From positions 1 to 5,103 of the forward strand of contig CALMOI010000392.1 in assembly GCA_937871735.1 (NCBI GenBank): a stretch of DNA of 5,103 nucleotides. The letters run 5' to 3'. The notes below the pieces were generated by a model. The model searched no databases. It saw only the letters and a program-made list of their open reading frames with translations, and was not told the origin of the DNA. This DNA comes from an uncultured Comamonadaceae bacterium (GTDB taxonomy: Bacteria; Pseudomonadota; Gammaproteobacteria; Burkholderiales; Burkholderiaceae_C). Numbering within the stretch: the first letter of the stretch is position 1; the number at the start of each line of letters is the position of its first letter. Shown here piece after piece: positions 1 through 5,103 of the stretch. A program made the position numbers and the translations under genes.

Positions 1-1
1 T

Positions 2-571
2 GGCGTGGAACGTCAGGTTTTCCCGCAGCTCAAAGCGCGCTGGGCGCTGGAGGGGCTGGGTGCGGCGGCGGTGCTGTTGGGCGGGCTGTTTCCGTGGACT
101 GAGCTGCATGTAGCGGCCTCGGCTTGGCTGCCGCTGCACTGGGCGCTGGGCATTGCCTCTTACGGCATGTTTGCGGCAGCGGTGCTGCACGCTGCGCTGA
201 TGCGCCGCACAGAAAAACAAATCCGGCTCGCTGCTGACCCGCACAGCGGCATTCCATTGTTGACGCTAGAGCGGCTGACGTTTCACTTTGTCAGCGCCGG
301 GTTTGTGCTGCTAACTGCCACCTTGCTGGCAGGCTGGCTGTTTGGCGAGACGCTGTACGGCGCTGCCGGTGCGCGCTGGAAGTGGGATCACAAGACCGTG
401 TTCTCGCTGCTGTCATGGCTGACTTTTGCCATGTTGCTGCTGGGGCGCTGGCGCTTAGGCTGGCGTGGTCGGCGTGCGGTGCAAGTGCTGTACACCGGCG
501 CGGGGCTGCTGCTGCTGGCCTATGCCGGGTCGCGCTTTGTGCTGGAAGTGGTGCTGGGACGCGCAGCGTGA
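2..571 (+). CDS. CcsA/YpjD-like cytochrome c biogenesis membrane protein, 5'-truncated
   Basis: This is the C-terminal part of an integral membrane protein of the cytochrome c assembly (CcsA/HemX/YpjD) family, whose better-known members handle haem for cytochrome c maturation. The frame is open from base 2. A GTG at base 5 could be read as a start, but the family is usually about 260-280 residues and only about 189 are present, so the true start lies upstream. Counting the GTG codon as residue 1, about five hydrophobic segments are visible (near 13-31, 41-66, 91-113, 131-147 and 159-184). Conserved-looking histidines sit in LPLHWALGIASYG (H45), LTFHFVSAG (H94) and WKWDHKTVFSLLSW (H129), and H45 and H129 are candidate haem ligands by analogy with CcsA. 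A tryptophan-rich WWD loop, typical of true CcsA, is not seen in the part present. The TGA stop overlaps the GTG start of the next gene. The family call is fairly secure; the exact role is not. Confidence 0.85.
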   Translation, partial: GVERQVFPQLKARWALEGLGAAAVLLGGLFPWTELHVAASAWLPLHWALGIASYGMFAAAVLHAALMRRTEKQIRLAADPHSGIPLLTLERLTFHFVSAGFVLLTATLLAGWLFGETLYGAAGARWKWDHKTVFSLLSWLTFAMLLLGRWRLGWRGRRAVQVLYTGAGLLLLAYAGSRFVLEVVLGRAA

Positions 572-798
572 AAGCCCTGTTGGTACTGCTGGCCGTGCTG
601 GCTGGCGTGTGGCTGTGGCGGCAAGGTCGCATCAAAGCACGTGCGGCGCAAACGCCTGCGCCCACACCCGCCCCGCCGGCGATGGTGCGCTGCACCCACT
701 GCGGCCTGCACCTGCCGCAGTCTGAAGCGCTATTGGATGCGCAAGGGCGACCTTATTGCAGCGCAGCACACCGCTCAGCAGGAGCGCCTGCGCCATGA
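568..798 (+). CDS. Small membrane-anchored Cys/His protein, PP0621 family, unknown function
   Basis: This 76-residue protein starts at GTG 568, which overlaps the preceding TGA (GTGA). A GGGA at 556-559 serves as a plausible ribosome site eight bases upstream. Residues 2-18 form one hydrophobic segment (KALLVLLAVLAGVWLWR), which could be an N-terminal anchor or uncleaved signal. A short Ala/Pro/Thr-rich linker (about 26-38) follows. The C-terminal part carries CTHCGLHLP (C42, C45) and YCSAAH (C64, H68), a CxxC...CxxxH set that looks like a zinc-binding knuckle. I recognise this as the PP0621-family pattern, often found next to pilS, but no function is established for it to my knowledge. Basic residues just after the helix (R19, R21, K23, R25) would place the Cys domain in the cytoplasm by the positive-inside rule; this is inference. 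Its ATGA overlap with pilS suggests linked expression and possibly linked function. A longer in-frame reading from 382 exists but would lie inside the upstream gene and is not favoured. Confidence 0.8.
   Translation: MKALLVLLAVLAGVWLWRQGRIKARAAQTPAPTPAPPAMVRCTHCGLHLPQSEALLDAQGRPYCSAAHRSAGAPAP
780..784 (+). promoter_or_regulatory. Ribosome binding site for pilS
   Basis: AGGAG lies inside the 3' end of the small upstream gene, ten bases before ATG 795. It supports that codon over the in-frame ATGs at 756 and 897. The spacing is somewhat long, so coupling through the ATGA overlap probably adds to initiation. Confidence 0.5.
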
Positions 799-2561
799 AT
801 CTCGCCGCTGTGCCATCGCCGAACGAAGACGGGCCCCACACTTGGTTCAACCCGGCGCTGCTGTCTTCCAACAACACGGACAACCCAGCTCACCCCATGA
901 GCGGCCCCGAAGCTTTTGGCCGACTGTGGAGCGGCTTCATGACCGCCCGCGTCATGATTGCGTTGGTGCTGCTGGTGTTGCAAGTGTTTGCCTACTGGCT
1001 GGGACGCAACGAGCCACCGCTGCTGCTGGGCGTGTGCGTGTTCTACCTGGGCGCGGCCATCGGCGTGCGACTGCTGTCCAAGCCGACGGCACAGGGGCGC
1101 AACTTTGACCCCCAATGGGTAGCCACGATTGCGGTAGATGTCATCGTTTTTTCCACCTTGCACACCTTGCAAGGTGGCAACATCAACTACACGCCGCTGT
1201 TTGCCATGCCGGTGCTGCTGTCAGCGGTGCTGGGCTCGTTGCTTCTGGCGCTGGGCACCACCGCAGCCGTCACGCTGCTGCTGTTGGCCGATGCATGGTG
1301 GATGTCGCTCACGCTGCCGTCGGAACTGACCTCGCGCTTTTTGCAGGCGGGGTTGACCGGTTCGGGCCTGTTCATCGTGGCTTTTTTGACGCACCAACTG
1401 GCGCTGCGCCTGGCGCGTGAAGAAGCCATCGCCCGGCGCAGCGAACGCCAAGCGCGCATCCAAACCTTGGTCAGCGAACTGGTGATTGAAAACCTGACCG
1501 ACGGCGTGCTGGTGATTGACCCAGACGGCGTGGTGCGCGCCGCCAACCCCGCCGCACGGCAGTTGATTGGTGGCGAAGAACCCGCAGGCTACGCGCCACT
1601 GCTGCTCGACAGCGAACCCGGCTGGCAGCCCATTGCTTATTTGACGCGCCTGACCTTCACTGAAGGCAATCAGCCCAACACCGACATCGACCTGCATCAC
1701 CCTGGCCTGCCACGCTGCGGACTGCGCGTGCGCACCCAACTCGCCGCCGCGTTGACCGACGGGGCCGAGAGCTTGTGCGTGATGTTCTTGCAAGACCGGC
1801 GTGAGCTGGAAGCCCAAGTGCGCACCGAAAAACTGGCCGCGATGGGCCGCATGTCCGCCGCCGTGGCCCACGAAATCCGCAACCCGCTGGCCGCCATCAC
1901 CCAAGCCAACGCCCTGCTGGCCGAAGAGCTCACCGACCCGATTCAACAGCGCCTGAGCCTGATGGTGCAGCAAAATGCCCAGCGGCTGGCCCACATCGTG
2001 GACGAGATCTTGGACTTGGCGCGCGTCGAACACAGCCCCGTTGATCCGCAAGGCAACCGACTGCGACTGGACGAGTCCGTGCGCCACATGTGCAACGACT
2101 GGCTCAAGCAAGCCAGCACTGCGCCCACGCTGGCCCTGTCACTGAGCGCGGGGCATTGCGAGGCCCGCTTCGCTGCTGATCACCTGCGGCGCGTGTTGGT
2201 CAACTTGCTGGACAATGCCCGCCGCTACGCGCAGCACACCGCGCCTGTCCACGTCAGCACCGAAGTTCGCCCTGGCTCGCGTTTGTTGCTGCGGGTCTGG
2301 AGTGATGGCCCGCCGCTGGAGCAAGCCGTGCAGCGTCATTTATTTGAACCCTTTTTTTCGTCAGAGAGCCGCTCTAGCGGGCTGGGTTTGTACATTTGCC
2401 GCGAGCTGTGCGAGCGCCACGGTGCCCTCATCGGCTACGAACGCAATGAACGCTTTCACGACGGCTTGCCGGTCGATGGCAACGAGTTCATGGTGACACT
2501 GCAAGTGGCGGTGGCATCATGGCCCGTCGCGCCGCTTGCCGATGACTCCACCCTCACCTGA
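795..2561 (+). CDS. pilS: PilS, type IV pilus two-component sensor histidine kinase
   Basis: This 588-residue inner-membrane kinase is expected to phosphorylate PilR, encoded two bases downstream, and so control pilin transcription. After a hydrophilic N-terminus of about 48 residues come six hydrophobic segments (about 50-68, 75-94, 108-123, 133-152, 153-172, 186-204), matching the six-helix sensor of known PilS. A basic linker with coiled-coil character (205-225) leads to a PAS-like domain (about 227-335; ENLTDGVLVIDPDGVV). The HisKA H-box is VAHEIRNPL with phospho-acceptor H359. The ATPase domain has an N-box VNLLDNARRYA (N470, N474), an F-box LFEPFFSSES and a G2 box SGLGLYIC (529-531). 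The G1 box reads SDGPPL (503-508), where many kinases have DxGxG, so one glycine is replaced by proline. ATG 795 is chosen because it overlaps the upstream TGA and has AGGAG at 780-784. ATG 756 would be read through the previous gene, and ATG 897 lacks a clear ribosome site. Pairing with a PilR-type regulator makes the name secure. Confidence 0.93.
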   Translation: MNLAAVPSPNEDGPHTWFNPALLSSNNTDNPAHPMSGPEAFGRLWSGFMTARVMIALVLLVLQVFAYWLGRNEPPLLLGVCVFYLGAAIGVRLLSKPTAQGRNFDPQWVATIAVDVIVFSTLHTLQGGNINYTPLFAMPVLLSAVLGSLLLALGTTAAVTLLLLADAWWMSLTLPSELTSRFLQAGLTGSGLFIVAFLTHQLALRLAREEAIARRSERQARIQTLVSELVIENLTDGVLVIDPDGVVRAANPAARQLIGGEEPAGYAPLLLDSEPGWQPIAYLTRLTFTEGNQPNTDIDLHHPGLPRCGLRVRTQLAAALTDGAESLCVMFLQDRRELEAQVRTEKLAAMGRMSAAVAHEIRNPLAAITQANALLAEELTDPIQQRLSLMVQQNAQRLAHIVDEILDLARVEHSPVDPQGNRLRLDESVRHMCNDWLKQASTAPTLALSLSAGHCEARFAADHLRRVLVNLLDNARRYAQHTAPVHVSTEVRPGSRLLLRVWSDGPPLEQAVQRHLFEPFFSSESRSSGLGLYICRELCERHGALIGYERNERFHDGLPVDGNEFMVTLQVAVASWPVAPLADDSTLT

Positions 2562-2563
2562 CC

Positions 2564-4195
2564 ATGAACGCTCCTTTGCCCACCACGTCAGCCCGCATCC
2601 TTGTCATTGACGATGAGCCCGACCTGCGCATGCTCTACGAACTGACGCTGCTGCGCGAGGGTTACCGCATCGAGGCCGCTGGCACCTTGGCCGAAGGGCT
2701 GGAGCTGCTGCGCCAGCAGCGCTATGACGTGGTCATCACCGACATGCGCCTGCCCGATGGACTGGGTCTGGAACTGCTGCAACAGGTGCAAGCGCGCCAA
2801 CGCCCTGAGCGCTGCATCGTCATGACCGCCTATGGCTCGGCAGAAAACGCCGTCGAAGCGCTGAAAGCCGGGGCATTTGACTACCTGACCAAGCCGGTCG
2901 ATTTGAAGCAGTTTCGCGCCGTGGTGGCTTCTGCCGTGCGCCAGCCCCCGAGTGGTTTGGCACCGGCCCACGCGCCCGCTCAGCGCTCAGCCAGCTCGCG
3001 CAATCCAACGGGTTCACGCAAATCGGCCCCGGAAACCTCTACTGCCCCGTACAGCGGAACGTCTGAGCCAACTGAGGCCAGCGACAGCCTGAGCGCCAGC
3101 GGCCACACCGCACTGGAGCAGCTGGTGGGCGAATCGGCGGCGCTGTGCTCGGTCAAGCGCCGCATCGCCAAGGTGGCGCGCAGCATGGCCCCGGTGCTGG
3201 TGCGCGGCGAATCGGGCACGGGCAAAGAACTGATCGCCCGCGCCATCCATGCGTGCAGCCACCGTGCTGACGGGCCATTTGTGGCCGTCAACTGCGGCGC
3301 GATTCCTGAAAATTTGCTCGAAGCCGAGTTCTTCGGGGCCAAAAAAGGCTCTTACACCGGTGCCAGTCAAGACCGGGAAGGCTACTTTCAAGCCGCCCGC
3401 AACGGCACTTTGTTTCTGGACGAAATTGGCGATTTACCCCTCGCCATGCAGTCCAAGCTGCTGCGGGCGATTCAGGAGCGGCGCATACGCTCGCTGGGTT
3501 CGACCCAAGAAGAAGCGGTGGATGTGCGCATCGTCAGCGCCACGCACAAAGACTTGGCCGGGGAAGTACAGACCGGGAATTTCCGCCAAGACTTGTACTA
3601 CCGCCTGAACGTGATCGAGATCATCTCGCCGCCCCTGCGCGAACGCCGCGAAGACTTGCCCGCGCTATGCCAAGCGCTGCTGACACGCATTGCCCACGAA
3701 TCAGGCACCGCCGTGCCGCCGATTGCCGCCCGTGCGATGGATCAGCTCAGCCAGCATCCGCTCGACGGCAATGTGCGCGAGTTAGAAAACCTGCTGCACC
3801 GCGCCCTCGCCCTGAGCGACAACGGCGAACTCGACTTTGACGATTTGGCGCTGTCACCGCCGGTCAGCACCAATGGCCCCGCACTTCATGCGGCGCATGT
3901 CACCCACACCAACGCACCAGCAGCAGATCGCCAGCCTGGCCCCCACTGCCCACCCGGCAGCACCTGCTGCACCTTGGGCGCAGCCGCCAACCCCGGCACG
4001 CCCAGCAATCTGGAAGCATGGCTGGACGAGCAAGAGCGCGAAATGCTGATCCGCGCCCTGCAAAACACCGACTTCAACCGCACCGCCGCCGCCGCCCAAC
4101 TGGGGCTGAATCTGCGCCAAATGCGTTACCGCATGTCGCGCTTGTCGATTGCCGTGCCCAGCAGCTCCAGCCCCGACTTTGATGACAGCCTCTGA
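2564..4195 (+). CDS. pilR: PilR, sigma-54-dependent response regulator of type IV pili
   Basis: This 543-residue NtrC-class activator is the expected partner of PilS. The receiver domain (about 10-125) shows the acidic pair D16/D17, phospho-acceptor D60 (VVITDMRLPDG), T88 and K110 (YLTKPVD). A low-complexity Ser/Pro/Ala linker (about 128-182) follows. The AAA+ domain (about 184-415) has Walker A GESGTGKE (215-222), the sigma-54 contact loop GSYTGA (262-267), Walker B TLFLDEIGD (D286, E287), candidate arginine fingers R341 and R347 in FRQDLYYRL, and GNVRELEN (402-409). A second linker (about 431-483) carries HCPPGSTCC. A Fis-type helix-turn-helix closes the protein (NRTAAAAQLGLNLRQMRYRM). The contact loop has Tyr where most activators have Phe. 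No clear ribosome site precedes ATG 2564. The start lies two bases after the pilS stop, so translation is probably coupled. The protein is longer than the roughly 445 residues of Pseudomonas PilR, mostly because of the two linkers. The target promoter, presumably that of the pilin gene, is not in this window. Confidence 0.93.
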   Translation: MNAPLPTTSARILVIDDEPDLRMLYELTLLREGYRIEAAGTLAEGLELLRQQRYDVVITDMRLPDGLGLELLQQVQARQRPERCIVMTAYGSAENAVEALKAGAFDYLTKPVDLKQFRAVVASAVRQPPSGLAPAHAPAQRSASSRNPTGSRKSAPETSTAPYSGTSEPTEASDSLSASGHTALEQLVGESAALCSVKRRIAKVARSMAPVLVRGESGTGKELIARAIHACSHRADGPFVAVNCGAIPENLLEAEFFGAKKGSYTGASQDREGYFQAARNGTLFLDEIGDLPLAMQSKLLRAIQERRIRSLGSTQEEAVDVRIVSATHKDLAGEVQTGNFRQDLYYRLNVIEIISPPLRERREDLPALCQALLTRIAHESGTAVPPIAARAMDQLSQHPLDGNVRELENLLHRALALSDNGELDFDDLALSPPVSTNGPALHAAHVTHTNAPAADRQPGPHCPPGSTCCTLGAAANPGTPSNLEAWLDEQEREMLIRALQNTDFNRTAAAAQLGLNLRQMRYRMSRLSIAVPSSSSPDFDDSL

Positions 4196-4784
4196 ACCCC
4201 GCCACGCGCTGTGGCAACAAGGCTGGTACGCGCCAGCTTGCGCCCTGCCATCGCCCAATTTCGGCCCACGCCCGGCGCAAGTGGAGATCGACTTGCTGGT
4301 CATTCACTCCATCAGCTTGCCGCCCGGTGAGTACGGTGGTGCGCAAGTGCAACATTTATTTACCAATCAATTGGACTGGGATTCGCACCCCTGGCTGGCG
4401 CAAATTCGGGGCTTGCAAGTATCGGCTCACTTCTACATTCAGCGTGACGGCAAGCTGTGGCAGTTCGTCAGTTGCGATGATCGAGCGTGGCACGCGGGGC
4501 GCTCTAACCACCTGGGTCGTGACAATTGCAACGATTTTTCTATCGGCATTGAGCTCGAAGGACTGGAAGATGGGCCCTTTGAGGCGGCACAATACGCCAC
4601 CCTGAATCAGTTGTCCGCCGCCATCGTTCAGCACTACCCGATACGCCACGTGGCCGGACACCAGCACATCGCCCCCGGACGCAAAGGCGACCCCGGCACA
4701 CAGTTCCATTGGCAAACTCTCCAACATGCTTTGGGCTGGCCCGCTGAGCGTTTTCCCGCACAAACCCAAGTCGATCAGGGTTAA
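4182..4784 (+). CDS. ampD: AmpD, cytoplasmic 1,6-anhydro-N-acetylmuramyl-L-alanine amidase
   Basis: This 200-residue Amidase_2-type zinc enzyme cleaves the bond between 1,6-anhydro-N-acetylmuramic acid and L-alanine in imported muropeptides during cell-wall recycling. It has no signal peptide, as expected for cytoplasmic AmpD. Visible landmarks are LPSPNFGPRP near the N-terminus, VIHSISLPPGEYGG with zinc ligand H42, VSAHFYIQRDG (80-90), RAWHAG (101-106), NDFSIGIELEG with E124, and VAGHQHIAPGRKGDPG with zinc ligands H160 and D170 and catalytic K168. All match the known catalytic set (in Citrobacter AmpD: H34, E116, H154, K162, D164). ATG 4182 overlaps the pilR end by 14 bases and has no strong ribosome site, so it is probably translated by coupling. 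A TTG at 4149 in the same frame is a less likely start. In organisms with AmpR-controlled beta-lactamase, loss of AmpD derepresses the enzyme; no ampR or ampC is in view here. Confidence 0.95.
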   Translation: MTASEPRHALWQQGWYAPACALPSPNFGPRPAQVEIDLLVIHSISLPPGEYGGAQVQHLFTNQLDWDSHPWLAQIRGLQVSAHFYIQRDGKLWQFVSCDDRAWHAGRSNHLGRDNCNDFSIGIELEGLEDGPFEAAQYATLNQLSAAIVQHYPIRHVAGHQHIAPGRKGDPGTQFHWQTLQHALGWPAERFPAQTQVDQG

Positions 4785-4793
4785 GTTGTAAAT

Positions 4794-4824
4794 TCCACAA
4801 TGCGCTATGGGTAGTGGTTAGAAT
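4794..4824 (+). promoter_or_regulatory. Putative sigma-70-type promoter of nrdA
   Basis: TAGAAT at 4819-4824 matches five of six bases of the -10 consensus TATAAT. The best -35 candidate is TCCACA at 4794-4799 (four of six), with a long 19-base spacer, so the promoter may be weak or activator-assisted. Transcription would start near 4831. The -10 element falls exactly between the two NrdR-like boxes, which fits repression by NrdR. This was found by eye only; the -10 is better supported than the -35. Confidence 0.5.
4802..4817 (+). promoter_or_regulatory. NrdR box 1 (putative)
   Basis: The 16-mer GCGCTATGGGTAGTGG shares the CTAT...TAGTG core with the palindromic NrdR consensus ACACTATATATAGTGT, matching 10 of 16 positions. 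It lies in the spacer just upstream of the presumed -10 element and is 31 bases (start to start) from the second box, about three helical turns. Paired boxes at this spacing are typical of operators for NrdR, the ATP/dATP-sensing repressor of ribonucleotide reductase genes. Confidence 0.65.
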
Positions 4825-4832
4825 AGTCACAT

Positions 4833-4848
4833 ACACCATTGCTAGTGC
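4833..4848 (+). promoter_or_regulatory. NrdR box 2 (putative)
   Basis: The 16-mer ACACCATTGCTAGTGC keeps both conserved arms of the NrdR palindrome (ACAC.AT...TAGTG) and matches 11 of 16 consensus positions. It lies just downstream of the presumed -10, over the expected transcription start, where a bound repressor would block initiation. With box 1 it forms a tandem operator directly upstream of nrdA. Confidence 0.7.
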
Positions 4849-4874
4849 TTTCAGCCAAAGCAACCAACGCTAGC
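4841..4874 (+). repeat. Imperfect inverted repeat in the nrdA leader
   Basis: GCTAG (4841-4845) pairs with CTAGC (4870-4874), and GCTTT (4847-4851) pairs with AAAGC (4857-4861) around the loop CAGCC. Together they would form a bulged stem-loop in the RNA. The 5' arm overlaps NrdR box 2. No T-run follows, so it is not an intrinsic terminator. Whether it matters as RNA structure or is a by-product of the operator is unknown. Confidence 0.4.
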
Positions 4875-4881
4875 GACATGC

Positions 4882-4900
4882 GGTTTTGCCTGCCAAAACC
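4882..4900 (+). repeat. Perfect 7-bp hairpin in the nrdA leader
   Basis: GGTTTTG (4882-4888) and CAAAACC (4894-4900) are perfect reverse complements around a five-base loop, CCTGC. The hairpin ends 39 bases before the nrdA start codon. It is followed by CATCTTCCC rather than a T-run, so it is unlikely to be a terminator. It may be a leader structure affecting RNA stability or translation, but this is inference. Confidence 0.45.
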
Positions 4901-4930
4901 CATCTTCCCGACATAACGCCCACTCTTTCC

Positions 4931-4935
4931 AAGGA
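4931..4935 (+). promoter_or_regulatory. Ribosome binding site for nrdA
   Basis: AAGGA lies four bases before ATG 4940, a short spacing but the only purine-rich match in the region. The last base of the site begins another ATG (4935) whose frame ends after six codons, so 4940 is the real start. Confidence 0.55.
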
Positions 4936-4939
4936 TGCC

Positions 4940-5103
4940 ATGCTGCACGCATTGAACACCCCTTCCACCTCTGCTGGCGACTCCAGCGCCACCTTGGCTG
5001 ACCCGGCTCAGCAGCCCTCGCGCCTGGAATTGGGCCATTACCAAATCCTGCGCCGCAACGGTGCCGTGGTGCCTTTTGCCCCTGAAAAAATCGCCATCGC
5101 CAT
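4940..5103 (+). CDS. nrdA: NrdA, class Ia ribonucleoside-diphosphate reductase alpha subunit, 3'-truncated
   Basis: The first 54 codons of a large gene are present and the frame is still open at the window end. The N-terminus has about 30 poorly conserved Ser/Ala/Thr/Pro-rich residues. Then comes YQILRRNGAVVPFAPEKIAI (34-53), the start of an ATP-cone, the allosteric domain that binds ATP or dATP and sets overall activity of class I ribonucleotide reductases. NrdA makes deoxyribonucleotides from ribonucleoside diphosphates together with the radical-bearing NrdB subunit, whose gene is expected downstream. An ATP-cone alone would also fit NrdR or class II/III reductases. The variable N-terminal extension, the RRNGAVVPF sequence and the NrdR boxes upstream favour NrdA. 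It starts a separate transcription unit from ampD. Confidence 0.82.
   Translation, partial: MLHALNTPSTSAGDSSATLADPAQQPSRLELGHYQILRRNGAVVPFAPEKIAIA

Larger units (their letters stand above)
4785..4939 (+). other. Intergenic region between ampD and nrdA: promoter, NrdR boxes, structured leader
   Basis: This 155-base gap is the only substantial non-coding stretch in the window. It is visibly more AT-rich than the coding DNA. It holds a promoter-like sequence, two 16-base NrdR-box-like sites in the first 64 bases and two hairpins in the presumed 5' leader. No intrinsic terminator (stable stem plus T-run) follows the ampD stop, so some read-through from the pilS-pilR-ampD unit into nrdA is possible. 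Confidence 0.8.

Noticed and set aside
641..1108. Plus-strand frame of 155 codons overlapping the small Cys/His gene and pilS
   Set aside because: It is Arg-rich with no domain and out of frame with both recognised genes; a shadow frame.
1623..1638. Sigma-54 promoter-like TGGCAG...TTGCTT
   Set aside because: GG and GC are separated by nine bases instead of the required ten, and the site lies inside pilS coding sequence.
1221..2111. Open frame of 296 codons on the minus strand opposite pilS
   Set aside because: It is a shadow of the GC-rich pilS coding sequence. Its translation is rich in Gln, Gly, His and Val with no recognisable domain, while the plus strand encodes a clear kinase.
4149..4181. 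TTG 4149 as an upstream start for ampD
   Set aside because: It would add a Pro/Ala-rich segment not expected in AmpD. ATG 4182 gives the usual family N-terminus and a short overlap with pilR.
3854..4303. Minus-strand open frame opposite the pilR-ampD junction
   Set aside because: It has low-complexity Ala/Gly-rich composition and no motif, and lies opposite well-supported coding sequence.
4882..4900. Hairpin read as an intrinsic terminator of ampD
   Set aside because: No T-run follows, the stem is short and partly AT, and it lies about 100 bases beyond the ampD stop and downstream of the nrdA promoter.
4935..4955. Six-codon leader peptide starting at ATG 4935 and overlapping the nrdA start
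   Set aside because: Its ATG begins within the ribosome binding site itself, with no room for initiation, so it is probably chance.

Overview
The window looks like chromosomal DNA from a GC-rich betaproteobacterium, most likely of the Comamonadaceae (Acidovorax, Comamonas or Hydrogenophaga type). This is an inference from codon use, the protein sequences and the gene order (CcsA-like protein, PP0621-family small protein, PilS, PilR, AmpD, NrdA), which I recall as typical of that family. No rRNA, tRNA, mobile element or CRISPR array is visible, and nothing points to recent transfer.

Layout: bases 2-571 hold the C-terminal part of a CcsA/YpjD-like cytochrome c biogenesis membrane protein. Four complete genes follow on the same strand: a 76-residue membrane-anchored Cys/His protein (568-798), the sensor kinase PilS (795-2561), its sigma-54 activator PilR (2564-4195) and the peptidoglycan-recycling amidase AmpD (4182-4784). 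All four junctions are overlapping or 2 bases apart, so bases 2-4784 read as one translationally coupled unit with no internal terminator seen. Base 4785 opens the only real intergenic gap (155 bases). It carries a promoter-like sequence, two NrdR-box-like 16-mers exactly 31 bases apart and two hairpins. After it, at 4940, begins nrdA, the large subunit of class Ia ribonucleotide reductase, which is cut off by the window end inside its ATP-cone.

Function: PilS and PilR form a two-component system that in known bacteria drives sigma-54-dependent transcription of the major type IV pilin gene. AmpD recycles muropeptides in the cytoplasm and thereby keeps AmpR-type beta-lactamase induction low. 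The last gene is a separate unit for dNTP synthesis, apparently under NrdR control. I see no wholly new system. The least understood part is the small Cys/His membrane protein coupled to pilS. The other points worth checking are unusual residues in PilS and PilR and the structured nrdA leader.
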